NCBI GenBank assembly: GCA_030656145.1
Contig: JAUSOF010000046.1
Span: 1 to 47,702, forward strand
Reading direction: 5' to 3'
Source: Pseudomonas sp.
GTDB lineage: Bacteria > Pseudomonadota > Gammaproteobacteria > Pseudomonadales > Pseudomonadaceae
DNA: 47,702 nucleotides
Shown: piece after piece, positions 1-8,124 of the stretch
Layout of the letters: every line of letters begins with the position of its first letter
Position numbering within the stretch: position 1 is the first letter of the stretch
Translations under genes and position numbers: made by a program
The notes under the pieces: model-generated
What the model was told of the DNA's origin: nothing
Databases searched by the model: none
The model's input: the letters and a program-made list of their open reading frames with translations, nothing else

Positions 1-293
1 ATGGCGAAGCGCTGCCGACGAATGTCGCGGTGCTGGTGCCGCGCTTCGCCGACAGCAGCGACGAAGACCTCGCCACAGCGGACGAGCAGGTCAATCGGCA
101 ACTTCCCGATTACGCCCGCGTGCACCACTGGCTGCGCGCCGAGCAACCCTTCAGCAGCACCAACCAGTTGGCCACCGCCAACGGCCGCCTGCGCCGCACC
201 GCTCTTTATCAGCACTACCAAAGCGCCATCGACGGGTTGATGGCGCTCGATACTTTCAAAACCCCAGAACCCTGCCCCGGAGATGCCCAATGA
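1..293 (+). CDS. AMP-dependent acyl ligase/synthetase, C-terminal fragment (cut by window edge)
   Basis: Open from the first base in frame 3 (reading ..EALPTNVAVLVPRF..) to TGA at 291-293, so the 5' part lies outside the window. The end of the protein carries LATANGRLRRTAL, which fits the C-terminal lid motif of ANL-superfamily adenylating enzymes (T-x-N-G-K/R-L-R-R). Such enzymes activate a carboxylate, often a fatty acid, as acyl-AMP and usually pass it to CoA or a carrier protein. Its stop overlaps the start of the next gene (ATGA at 290-293), so the two are probably translationally coupled. The family call rests on about 95 residues only; substrate cannot be inferred. Confidence 0.6.
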   Translation, partial: GEALPTNVAVLVPRFADSSDEDLATADEQVNRQLPDYARVHHWLRAEQPFSSTNQLATANGRLRRTALYQHYQSAIDGLMALDTFKTPEPCPGDAQ

Positions 294-949
294 GTTTCTA
301 CGACAGCCTGCTCGAACAGACCAGCACCGAGCGCGATTACCTGCTCACCGCGCCGATCATCCAGCAAGCCATGCGCGGCCAGGTCAGCCTGCCCAGCTAC
401 CTGGCTTTCCTCACCGAAGCCTATCACCACGTCAAACACACCGTGCCCTTGCTGATGGCCTGCGGCGCGCGCTTGCCCGAGCGCCTGGAATGGCTGCGCG
501 AGGCAATTGCCGAATACATCGAGGAGGAATACGGCCACCAGGAATGGATCCTCAACGACATCCGCGCCTGTGACGGCGATGCCGAAGCGGTGCGACGCGG
601 CACACCCAGGCTGGCCACCGAGCTGCTGGTCAGCTACGTCTACGACCGCATCGCCCGGCATAACCCGGTGAGCTTCTTCGGCATGGTCACTGTATTGGAA
701 GGCACCAGCATCGCCCTGGCCACCCAGGTCGCTGGCGTAATCCAGGACAAGCTGCAGCTGCCGAACAAGGCCTTCAGCTACCTGACCTCCCACGGCAGCC
801 TCGACCTCGAGCACATCGAACTGCTGAAGACCCTGATGAACCGCCTGGACAACGACGATGACAAGGCCGCCGTGGTGCACACCGCCAAGGTGGTTTACCG
901 CCTGTATGGCGATGTATTCCGCAGCCTGCCGCTGTCCAGCGAGGCGTGA
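290..949 (+). CDS. Heme-oxygenase-like di-iron (HDO/TenA-fold) protein
   Basis: A 219-residue, mostly helical protein of the family annotated as iron-containing redox enzyme or TenA-like. Candidate metal ligands are in the expected HDO order: E43 (in LTEAYHHVKH), E80-x2-H83 (EEEYGHQEW), E137 (TVLEGTS) and D172-x2-H175 (SLDLEHIELL). Family members such as UndA (fatty acid to terminal alkene), SznF and CADD use a non-heme di-iron centre to activate oxygen on small substrates. It sits between an adenylating enzyme and an SDR with 4-base overlaps on both sides, so all three probably act in one pathway on a carboxylic acid or its derivative. It is somewhat shorter than UndA; a catalytic role is inferred and the reaction is unknown. 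Confidence 0.75.
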   Translation: MSFYDSLLEQTSTERDYLLTAPIIQQAMRGQVSLPSYLAFLTEAYHHVKHTVPLLMACGARLPERLEWLREAIAEYIEEEYGHQEWILNDIRACDGDAEAVRRGTPRLATELLVSYVYDRIARHNPVSFFGMVTVLEGTSIALATQVAGVIQDKLQLPNKAFSYLTSHGSLDLEHIELLKTLMNRLDNDDDKAAVVHTAKVVYRLYGDVFRSLPLSSEA

Positions 950-1743
950 ACATGCACCTGAAAGATTGCCGAGCCCTGATCACCGGCGCCAGCGGCGGGA
1001 TCGGCCAGGCGTTGGTCACTGAACTGCTGGCCAGTGGCGCGCACCTGATTTTGGTGGGGCGTAACGTAGATCCCATGCAGAGCCTGGCGCAACGCTACCC
1101 AAGCCAGGTCGTGGTGGTAAAAGCCGATATCAGCGAACGCGACGGCCGAGAAACCGCGCTCGCCGCCGCCCAACGTTTCGGCGGGGTCAACACCCTGATC
1201 AACGCCGCCGGGATCAATTGCTTCAGCCTGCTCGAACAACATGATGAGCAGGGCATCGCCGAACTGATAGGCCTCAATGTCACCGCCACCCTGCAACTGA
1301 CTCACCGTCTGCTGCCGCTCTTGCGCCAGCAAGGCCGAGCGCTAGTGATCAATCTGGGCTCGACCTTCGGCTCCATCGGCTACCCCGGTTTCACCGCCTA
1401 CTGCGCCAGCAAGTTCGCCCTGCGAGGCTTTTCCGAAGCGCTACGCCGCGAGCTGGCAGACACCCGGATCAAGGTTCTCTACTTCGCTCCGCGCGCCACC
1501 CGTACCACGATGAACGCGGCCAACGTGGTGGCGATGAACGACGAACTCAACGTCGCCATGGACGATCCACAGCGCGTCGCCGCGAAACTGGTCGAGGCGA
1601 TTCGCCGCGAGCACGAGGAGAGCTACCTGGGCTGGCCGGAAAAACTCTTCATACGTCTTAACAGTCTGCTGCCACGCCTGGTCGACCAGGCTCTGCGCAA
1701 GCAATTGCCGATCATTCAACGCTTCGCCCGTTCCAAGCCCTGA
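946..1743 (+). CDS. Short-chain dehydrogenase/reductase (SDR)
   Basis: Classical SDR of 265 residues: cofactor motif TGASGGIG at residues 13-20, NAAG at 86-89, and the Ser-Tyr-Lys set S139, Y152 and K156 (YCASK). It would oxidise or reduce an alcohol/carbonyl with NAD(P)(H) in the cytoplasm. The start is either GTG at 946, whose last two bases lie in the upstream TGA (GTGA overlap), or ATG at 952; GTG is preferred because the whole operon uses such overlaps. The basic C-terminal stretch (KLFIRLNSLLPRLVDQALRKQ) resembles membrane-associated SDRs acting on lipids, but this is only suggestive. The substrate is unknown. Confidence 0.85.
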   Translation: MNMHLKDCRALITGASGGIGQALVTELLASGAHLILVGRNVDPMQSLAQRYPSQVVVVKADISERDGRETALAAAQRFGGVNTLINAAGINCFSLLEQHDEQGIAELIGLNVTATLQLTHRLLPLLRQQGRALVINLGSTFGSIGYPGFTAYCASKFALRGFSEALRRELADTRIKVLYFAPRATRTTMNAANVVAMNDELNVAMDDPQRVAAKLVEAIRREHEESYLGWPEKLFIRLNSLLPRLVDQALRKQLPIIQRFARSKP

Positions 1744-1755
1744 AGGAGTTACAGC

Positions 1756-2406
1756 ATGAAGTTTGCCCGCCCCCTCGTCTGCACCCTGCTCTGTCTGGGC
1801 AGCCTGCCCGCCTTCGCTCTCAGCGAACAAGGCCAGCAGCAACTGCAGCAACTGCAAAGCCGCTGGGCCGAGATCAACTACCAACTGCCGGAGAAACAGC
1901 GCGGGGCGGCCTTCGCCACACTCGCCGAGCAGGCGCAACAGGCGGTCAAGGCCGAACCAGAAGCCGCCGAATTGCTGATCTGGCGCGGCATCATCCTCAG
2001 CACCCAGGCTGGCGCCAAGGGCGGATTGGGCGCACTGGGTCTGGTCAAGCAGGCCAAGACCAGCCTCGAACAGGCCCTGGCCGCTGACCCCCTGGCGCTG
2101 GCCGGCTCTGCCTACACCAGCCTCGGCAGCCTCTACTACCAGGTGCCGGGCTGGCCGATCGGTTTCGGCGACGAGGAGAAAGCCGAAGCCATGCTCAAGC
2201 AGGCTCTTGCGCTGAACCCGGACGGTATCGACCCGAACTACTTTTATGGCGACTTCCTCCAGCGCAACCAGCGCTACGCCGAGGCCAAGGTCGCCCTGGA
2301 AAAAGCCCTGCAGGCGCCCGACCGACCCGGCCGCGCCAGTGCCGATACGGGTCGCCTCGCCGAGACACGGCAACTGCTCATTGAAGTTACCAAGAAGCTG
2401 GAATAA
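1756..2406 (+). CDS. Exported TPR-like protein
   Basis: 216 residues beginning with a clear Sec signal peptide (MKFARPLVCTLLCLGSLPAFA, cleavage after AFA at about residue 22). The mature part is helical and repeat-like: EQAQQAVKAEPEAAELLIWRG, ALAADPLALAGSAYTSLGSLY and ALALNPDGIDPNYFYGDFL have the spacing of TPR helices. It is probably periplasmic, with a protein-binding or scaffolding role. An AAGGAG ribosome-binding site precedes the ATG, 12 bp after the SDR gene, so it belongs to the same operon. There is no catalytic motif, and its link to the redox genes is unexplained. Confidence 0.65.
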   Translation: MKFARPLVCTLLCLGSLPAFALSEQGQQQLQQLQSRWAEINYQLPEKQRGAAFATLAEQAQQAVKAEPEAAELLIWRGIILSTQAGAKGGLGALGLVKQAKTSLEQALAADPLALAGSAYTSLGSLYYQVPGWPIGFGDEEKAEAMLKQALALNPDGIDPNYFYGDFLQRNQRYAEAKVALEKALQAPDRPGRASADTGRLAETRQLLIEVTKKLE

Positions 2407-2484
2407 GTCGGCCAAGCGGAGTTGAATGAGCACAGATCACCCGCCGCCCATGAGCGCATGGTGCAGCCTAACCAAGGAATCCCC

Positions 2485-3144
2485 ATGCGCATTTTGCTGG
2501 TCGAAGACGATACTGCCCTCGGTGAAGGCATCCGTACCGCTCTCAAGCCCGAGGGCTACACCGTCGACTGGGTGCAGGACGGCAGCAGCGCCCTGCATGC
2601 CCTGACCCATGAAAGCTTCGAGCTGGCGATCCTCGACCTCGGACTGCCGCGCATGGACGGCCTGCAGGTGCTGAAACACCTGCGCGCCGCCGCCAACCCG
2701 GTGCCGGTATTGGTGCTCACCGCGCGCGACTCTACCAGCGACCGCATTGCCGGACTGGATGCCGGCGCCGACGATTACCTTATCAAGCCGTTCGACGTCG
2801 ACGAGCTCAAGGCGCGTTTGCGCGCCCTGCTACGGCGCAGCTTCAACCGCCCGCAGCCGGTCCTGGAGTACCGCGGCATCAGCCTCGACCCGATCAGCCA
2901 GGCCGTGAGCTTCCAGGGCCAGGTGGTCAACCTGCCGCGCAAGGAATTTCTCCTGTTACATGAACTGCTCGCCCAGCCCGGCCGCGTACTAACCCGCGAC
3001 AAACTGCAACAGGCGCTCTACGGCTGGGACGAGGAACTGGAAAGCAACGCCTTGGAAGTGCACGTGCACCACCTGCGCAAGAAGTTCTTCGCCGATCTGA
3101 TCCGCACCGTGCGCGGTGTCGGCTACCTGGTGGACAAAGCCTGA
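2485..3144 (+). CDS. OmpR/PhoB-family response regulator (QseB/PmrA-like)
   Basis: 219 residues: receiver domain first (acidic pair E7-D8-D9, phospho-acceptor D51 in ILDLGLPRMDG, TAR and LIKPFD motifs), then a winged-helix DNA-binding domain ending in RTVRGVGYLVDKA. The start at 2485 follows an AAGGAA site and begins MRILLVEDD; an upstream in-frame start at 2422 would add 21 residues that do not belong to the receiver fold. TGA overlaps the kinase ATG (ATGA at 3142-3146 region). It probably regulates the preceding biosynthetic genes or their export. The exact target is not visible. Confidence 0.9.
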   Translation: MRILLVEDDTALGEGIRTALKPEGYTVDWVQDGSSALHALTHESFELAILDLGLPRMDGLQVLKHLRAAANPVPVLVLTARDSTSDRIAGLDAGADDYLIKPFDVDELKARLRALLRRSFNRPQPVLEYRGISLDPISQAVSFQGQVVNLPRKEFLLLHELLAQPGRVLTRDKLQQALYGWDEELESNALEVHVHHLRKKFFADLIRTVRGVGYLVDKA

Positions 3145-4613
3145 TGCTGTCGATTCGCGCCCGCACCCTGCTACTGGTTCTCGGCTTGCTCAGCCTGTCG
3201 ATGACTCTGATTTCCTATAAAAGCTACCGCGATGCCCAGCATGAGATCGAAGAGCTGTTCGATGCCCAACTGGCACAGACCGCCCGCCTGCTGCAAGGCA
3301 TGCTTAGCCGCGATATGCCCTCGAGCGCGCGCCAGAGCCTGCAAAGCGCTCTGAACCAGGCAATCCTGGCGCAACATGATGACAGCGATGATGGCACAGC
3401 TAGCGGCCACCCCTACGAAGGCAAACTGGCCTTCCAGGTGCTCGATGAACAAGGCCAGGTGCTGCTGCAGTCAGCCAGCGCACCGACCGGCGTACTGGAA
3501 AAAATGGTCGCAGACCTAAAGCCAACAGCGTCCCTTCCCCCCACACTGGCAACGGAAGAGCTCCTGAAGCACATTACCGAGCATCTGGCCGGCTACCACA
3601 CAGTGTCCCTTGGAAACTATCACTGGCGCCTGTTCATCCTGCACGACCGACTCGATAGTCACTGGATTGTGGTTGGCGAGCGCGAAGATGTGCGTGGCGA
3701 ACTGGTGGGCAAAGTCGCCCTGCGCAGCCTGTTACCCGATCTGGTCGGCCTGCCCCTGCTCGCCCTGCTGGTCTGGCTCGCGGTGGGCTGGGGGCTGCGC
3801 CCGCTGCAGCGCATGGCTGAGTTGATCAAGGCCCGCGCGCCGAACAACCTGGCGCCGTTGCTGCTGTCGCCACTGCCCAGCGAACTGGAACCGATGGGCG
3901 CCGCACTCAACCGCCTGCTGCTGCAGGTCAACCAACTGCTCAACCAGGAGAAACGCTTTATCGCCGACGCCGCCCATGAGCTGCGTACACCGCTGGCAGT
4001 GCTGCGTATCCACGCGCAAAACGCCCTGCAAGCTCCTGACCCGGTCGACCGCAACGAAGCGTTGCACCAACTCGGCAGCGGCGTCGAGCGTGCGACCCGC
4101 GTAATCACCCAGCTGCTGACCCTGGCCCGCCTCGAACCCAGCGTGGTGCAACTGGCGATGGTCAACCTCGACCTGCTCGGCTTCGTGCGCAACGAACTGG
4201 CCGAACTCACCCCCCTGGCCCTCGACCGCCAGCAGGATCTTAACCTCGACGCCGATGAAAACAGCGACTACCACCTACTCGCCGACGGCCCAAGCTTGGG
4301 GACTCTGCTGCAAAACCTGATTGGCAACGCCGTGCAATACACCCCAACCGGCGGACGCATCCAGGTGCAACTGCACGCGCAAGCCGATGCCCTGACTCTG
4401 CGCATCCAGGACAGCGGGCCCGGCGTCGAACCCGCCCTGCGGGAAAAACTGTTCGAGCGCTTCTACCGCCAGGGCGACGGCCAAGGTGCCGGCCTGGGCC
4501 TGTCGATCGTACTGCGGGTCGTCGAACTGCACCGCGGCAGCATCCGCCTCAATGCATCACCGCTGGGCGGGCTGGAGGTGTGTGTACGTTTGCCGAGGGA
4601 TGTCTGTGGATAG
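3144..4613 (+). CDS. Sensor histidine kinase (QseC-like)
   Basis: 489 residues: N-terminal membrane segment (about 7-25), periplasmic sensor region (about 28-195), second membrane segment (LVGLPLLALLVWLAVGWGL, about 200-220), HAMP, then the dimerisation/phospho-acceptor helix with H278 in AAHELRTPLAVL. The ATPase domain has the N box (LLQNLIGNAVQYTP), G1 (DSGPGV), F box (FERFYR) and G2 (GAGLGLSIV). It is the partner of the overlapping response regulator. The periplasmic domain has no recognisable ligand motif, so the signal is unknown. It is the last gene of the + strand operon. Confidence 0.9.
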   Translation: MLSIRARTLLLVLGLLSLSMTLISYKSYRDAQHEIEELFDAQLAQTARLLQGMLSRDMPSSARQSLQSALNQAILAQHDDSDDGTASGHPYEGKLAFQVLDEQGQVLLQSASAPTGVLEKMVADLKPTASLPPTLATEELLKHITEHLAGYHTVSLGNYHWRLFILHDRLDSHWIVVGEREDVRGELVGKVALRSLLPDLVGLPLLALLVWLAVGWGLRPLQRMAELIKARAPNNLAPLLLSPLPSELEPMGAALNRLLLQVNQLLNQEKRFIADAAHELRTPLAVLRIHAQNALQAPDPVDRNEALHQLGSGVERATRVITQLLTLARLEPSVVQLAMVNLDLLGFVRNELAELTPLALDRQQDLNLDADENSDYHLLADGPSLGTLLQNLIGNAVQYTPTGGRIQVQLHAQADALTLRIQDSGPGVEPALREKLFERFYRQGDGQGAGLGLSIVLRVVELHRGSIRLNASPLGGLEVCVRLPRDVCG

Positions 4614-5142
4614 CAGCATTATCGGTGAACGGAAATCGCCCAGGCGCGGTCATCCGCACACGACACATGCAACCGGCTTTAGAGCTTCAGGTTTACCGAC
4701 AAGCAGGCCGAACGCCCAGGCGCGGCAAATAACATCGGCGGGAGACTGGCGAAAGGTTGTACCTCAGGCTGGCATCGAGCTGCACAAAGCCGCCATATTT
4801 GCCTTGCTCGTTCAACTCATCGGTGTAGCAGTCGCTTTGGGCTCGCGCCTGTACGCCAAACTGCCAACCCTGATGGGGCTCACAGAAATACCTGACAACT
4901 GCCGCTGACGCGATCAGCCGCAAAATTACCAGCCAGGCGATTGCCAGCAAACCAAGCATCGATGACAGCAGCGCTAGATAAATTGCTCGACACTTGCGCG
5001 AAAGTATCGGTGCATTAGCCGAACCACTGCACGCTGAAGCGGTGGCCGACACAACCAAAAAACACCCTCACGTGAATCACAACGCGGCCCCGTTCAAGAG
5101 ACCACAATTGGAACCGGATCAGCCTTTGCGCTGCAGGCGCCG
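4614..5142. other. Intergenic region between the kinase gene and rpoS
   Basis: About 530 bp between two convergent genes. Apart from the doubtful minus-strand ORF at 4693-5058, nothing is recognisable. I looked for rsmZ (an sRNA with repeated GGA loops ending in a terminator) and for fdxA, the usual neighbours of Pseudomonas rpoS; neither is apparent. No strong intrinsic terminator for either flanking gene was seen: the GCGC-CTGCA-GCGC hairpin just after rpoS has no T-tract. Confidence 0.6.
4693..5058 (-). CDS. Doubtful small membrane protein ORF
   Basis: Open for 121 codons from a TTG; GTG and ATG alternatives lie further in, for example an ATG at about 4959. The translation has one convincing hydrophobic stretch (YLALLSSMLGLLAIAWLVIL) followed by a polar tail. 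The usual GC-rich third-codon pattern of the neighbouring genes is weak here and no good ribosome-binding site is seen. It could be a short membrane protein, a decayed gene or chance. No family recognised. Confidence 0.22.
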   Translation of the reverse strand: MVVSATASACSGSANAPILSRKCRAIYLALLSSMLGLLAIAWLVILRLIASAAVVRYFCEPHQGWQFGVQARAQSDCYTDELNEQGKYGGFVQLDASLRYNLSPVSRRCYLPRLGVRPACR

Positions 5143-6147
5143 TTACTGGAACAGAGAGTCACTCGACAGACCGTTCTTTTCCATAATCTCGCGCAAGCGT
5201 TTGAGCGCCTCGACCTGAATCTGCCGGACTCGCTCACGGGTCAGGCCAATTTCCTGGCCGACCTCCTCCAGGGTGCAGCTCTCGTGACCACGCAGACCAA
5301 AGCGGCGAATCACCACTTCCCGCTGCTTGTCGGTCAACTCGGACAGCCACTGGTCGATGCTTTGCGAAAGGTCGTCGTCCTGCAGCAATTCGCATGGATC
5401 GGTTGGCCGGTCATCGGTCAGGGTATCGAGCAGGGTCTTGTCAGAGTCCGGGCCGAGCGACACATCCACCGAAGAAACCCGCTCATTCAAGCCAAGCATG
5501 CGCTTGACTTCACCCACAGGTTTTTCCAGCAGGTTGGCGATCTCTTCAGCCGAAGGCTCGTGGTCGAGCTTCTGGGTCAGTTCGCGCGCCGCTCGCAGGT
5601 AGACATTAAGTTCTTTGACCACATGGATCGGCAAACGAATGGTACGGGTCTGGTTCATGATCGCCCGCTCGATGGTCTGGCGGATCCACCAGGTCGCGTA
5701 AGTCGAGAAGCGGAAACCACGCTCCGGGTCGAACTTCTCGACCGCACGGATCAAACCAAGGTTCCCTTCTTCGATCAGGTCGAGCAGCGACAAACCACGA
5801 TTGACGTAGCGGCGAGCGATTTTTACTACAAGGCGCAGGTTGCTTTCGATCATGCGCTTGCGCCCAGCCGGATCGCCCTTCTGCGCCAGGCGCGCAAAGA
5901 ACACCTCTTCTTCAGGGCTAAGCAGAGGGGAAAAACCAATTTCGTTAAGGTAAAGCTGAGTGGCGTCTAGCGCGCGGGTGTAATCAATGTATTTGTGTTG
6001 CTTAGTGCCGGACTGTTTGGCTTTGCTACGCGTGACTGGCGTTTCAGCCTGCTCATTCGGTGAATCTGTCAGTACGATGCCTGGCTCCATCAAGAGCATT
6101 TCATCGTCGACGTCAAACTCCGGCGCTTCTTTTGGATTGAGTGCCAT
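5143..6147 (-). CDS. rpoS: RNA polymerase sigma factor RpoS
   Basis: 334 residues, the length of Pseudomonas RpoS. Region 1.2 ([20 protein letters not shown]), region 2 with the core-binding/-10 recognition segment ([29 protein letters not shown]), region 3, and region 4 with its helix-turn-helix ([21 protein letters not shown]) are intact. It directs stationary-phase and general-stress transcription. The ATG at 6147 follows an AAGGGA site and gives the standard [12 protein letters not shown] start; longer in-frame starts add non-homologous residues. It lies downstream of nlpD; in this family the main rpoS promoter is inside nlpD, though I did not pinpoint it here. Confidence 0.97.
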   Translation of the reverse strand: MALNPKEAPEFDVDDEMLLMEPGIVLTDSPNEQAETPVTRSKAKQSGTKQHKYIDYTRALDATQLYLNEIGFSPLLSPEEEVFFARLAQKGDPAGRKRMIESNLRLVVKIARRYVNRGLSLLDLIEEGNLGLIRAVEKFDPERGFRFSTYATWWIRQTIERAIMNQTRTIRLPIHVVKELNVYLRAARELTQKLDHEPSAEEIANLLEKPVGEVKRMLGLNERVSSVDVSLGPDSDKTLLDTLTDDRPTDPCELLQDDDLSQSIDQWLSELTDKQREVVIRRFGLRGHESCTLEEVGQEIGLTRERVRQIQVEALKRLREIMEKNGLSSDSLFQ

Positions 6148-6252
6148 TATTGTTTTCCCTTGCTGAGTTCGACAGCAAGCTCGGGTGGCACCTATCTCTG
6201 CGGCAACACCTGAGCCCGTCCCTCCCACGTGATGGAACAGACGAGCGACAGA

Positions 6253-7104
6253 TCAAAGACGTGGCAAATATTGCATCGGGTCTACAGGTTTCCCCTGCCG
6301 GCGAATTTCAAAATGAAGCTTCACCCGGTCGGCTCCTGTGGAACCCATTTCGGCAATCGTTTGCCCAACTTTGACCTGTTGTCCCTCCTGAACCAACAGC
6401 CTACGATTATGCCCATAGGCGCTTACATAGGTATCACTATGTTTGATGATCACCAACTCACCGTAGCCCCGTAAACCACTCCCGGCGTACACCACTGACC
6501 CATCAGACGCAGCCAAAACAGGCTGTCCCAAATCACCAGCGATATCAATTCCTTTATTCAAACTGCCGTTTGATGAAAAACGTCCGATTACCACGCCGCG
6601 AGTAGGCCATGCCCAGCCAGCCGCTGAACGCTGTACCGGCTGCACTGGTGTGGTTGCCGGAGTGGCCTTGACGGGCGCTTGAGCTTGCGGCCGCGCTGCA
6701 GGGGACGGCGCAATCGGACGAGCGGCGGAAACTGGTCGATTGGCGGCAGGCGCGACGGCCACTACAGCGCCGGCTCCCGACTGGCGGCCGTCGAAGCGAA
6801 TGGCCTGACCAACCCGAATCAGGTAAGGCGCAGCAATGCCATTGCGCGCCGCCAGGGCTTTCCAGTCCCAACCGAAGCGAAAGGCAATCGAATAGAGGGT
6901 GTCGCCGCGCTGCACAATATATTGGCCGCTGGTTACCGGTTGACGTTGCTGGACCGCAGCCCCCCGATTATTACGATCGACGACCTGAACCCCTCCCGAC
7001 TGCGAACTGACACAGCCGGCCAGCAGGGCAGCAGTAAGCAGGCCACCCAACAGACTCCGAGCACCGCGGCTGCATATTCGCGATTGAATGGCACTGAAAC
7101 TCAC
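6253..7104 (-). CDS. nlpD: Murein hydrolase activator lipoprotein NlpD
   Basis: 283 residues from a GTG at 7104 with GGGAGA upstream. There is a lipoprotein signal with lipobox LLAGC (Cys31), a LysM peptidoglycan-binding domain (QYIVQRGDTLYSIAFRFGWDW..., about 60-103), a Pro/Ala-rich linker, and a C-terminal LytM/M23 domain. Zinc-binding residues of active M23 peptidases are missing: LNKGIDIAG replaces the HxxxD motif and KLHFEIR has K where HxH needs the first His. This fits NlpD/EnvC-type proteins, which activate amidases rather than cut peptidoglycan themselves. It acts at the outer membrane/septum and precedes rpoS. Confidence 0.93.
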   Translation of the reverse strand: MSFSAIQSRICSRGARSLLGGLLTAALLAGCVSSQSGGVQVVDRNNRGAAVQQRQPVTSGQYIVQRGDTLYSIAFRFGWDWKALAARNGIAAPYLIRVGQAIRFDGRQSGAGAVVAVAPAANRPVSAARPIAPSPAARPQAQAPVKATPATTPVQPVQRSAAGWAWPTRGVVIGRFSSNGSLNKGIDIAGDLGQPVLAASDGSVVYAGSGLRGYGELVIIKHSDTYVSAYGHNRRLLVQEGQQVKVGQTIAEMGSTGADRVKLHFEIRRQGKPVDPMQYLPRL

Positions 7105-7160
7105 CCGTATCTCCCTTTGTGGCCAATGGTGGCGACTGATTGACGCGTATTGTGCCGCAA

Positions 7161-8099
7161 TTATTCGGCGCAGCCAGTGCTTTGCTGGCGGCGACTGGCC
7201 AGCCGCTCCAGTCCAAGTACCAGCAGTACCCCGCCCAATGCCAAAAGAATGGCCAATAGTAGCTGTGGATCCTGACCGCTGATCTCGGCGAAACGCCCCG
7301 GCAAGAGGTTGACCTGCAGCAGCGGTATTGCCTCGCCATGGCGGTCGGTCTGCCAGGTGAGGGTCTCCTTCCACGGCCAGAGCTTGTTCAGCGAGCCCAG
7401 CATCAACCCCGTCAACAACGCCAAGGTCAGGTCGCGCCAACGCACCAGCAGCCAACGCAGCAACCCGGCGAAGCTGACGATACCAACCAGGCAACCACTG
7501 GCAAACAACATCAACACATTGATATCCAGGCCCTTCACCGCCCCGAGAATGAAGGGGTAAAGGCCCAGCAGCAGCAGGATGAAGCTGCCGGAAATACCCG
7601 GCAGGATCATCGCGCAGATGGCAATCGAGCCGGCAAAGAAAATGCTCAACGAGTCTGTGCCCCACTGCACAGGCGAGGCTACGGTGATCCAGTAGGCAAA
7701 AGCCGCTCCCAGCGCAAAACTGACGAAGCGGCTCCAGTTCCAACGCTGGATTTCTCGCGCAACCAAGTGCGACGACACCAGAATCAAGCCAAAGAAGAAC
7801 GACCACACAGGAATCGGATGCTCAGCCAGCAGGAAGGTGATCACCCGCGCCAAACTGAGCACACTGGTCAGAATGCCCGCCAACAGCACCAGCAGGAAGG
7901 TCGCGTTGGCCGCCTGCCACGCGGCAAGGATACGCCCGCGCACCAGCAAGCCGAGAGCCGCAGGCACACTGGATATCGAGCGCAGCAACTCATCGTAGAT
8001 ACCACTGATAAAGGCGACGGTACCGCCGGAAACGCCAGGTACAACATCGGCCGCGCCCATGGCAATGCCTTTGGCAAACAGCAAAATATGCTTTTTCAT
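7161..8099 (-). CDS. DUF368 membrane protein, probable polyprenyl-phosphate translocase (PopT-like)
   Basis: 312 residues with about eight to ten hydrophobic segments. The DUF368 signatures are GAADVVPGVSGGTVAFI near the N-terminus and CAMILPGISGSFILLLLG in the middle, an internal-repeat pair of PGxSG motifs. DUF368 proteins were recently shown (with DedA proteins) to recycle undecaprenyl phosphate across the cytoplasmic membrane. The ATG at 8099 gives MKKHILLFAKG with GGATCC..upstream; longer starts are not credible. It lies between pcm and nlpD, where P. aeruginosa has no such gene as I remember. The function is by family, not shown here. Confidence 0.85.
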   Translation of the reverse strand: MKKHILLFAKGIAMGAADVVPGVSGGTVAFISGIYDELLRSISSVPAALGLLVRGRILAAWQAANATFLLVLLAGILTSVLSLARVITFLLAEHPIPVWSFFFGLILVSSHLVAREIQRWNWSRFVSFALGAAFAYWITVASPVQWGTDSLSIFFAGSIAICAMILPGISGSFILLLLGLYPFILGAVKGLDINVLMLFASGCLVGIVSFAGLLRWLLVRWRDLTLALLTGLMLGSLNKLWPWKETLTWQTDRHGEAIPLLQVNLLPGRFAEISGQDPQLLLAILLALGGVLLVLGLERLASRRQQSTGCAE

Positions 8100-8124
8100 G
8101 GATCCTTCCAGGAAACGATAGAAA

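Noticed and set aside
4614..5142. rsmZ-like small RNA next to rpoS
   Set aside because: The gap lacks the repeated GGA hairpin loops and the terminator that define rsmZ.
6253..7104. NlpD as an active peptidoglycan endopeptidase
   Set aside because: The zinc ligands of the LytM domain are replaced (Asn-Lys-Gly and Lys-Leu-His), which fits the usual activator role.
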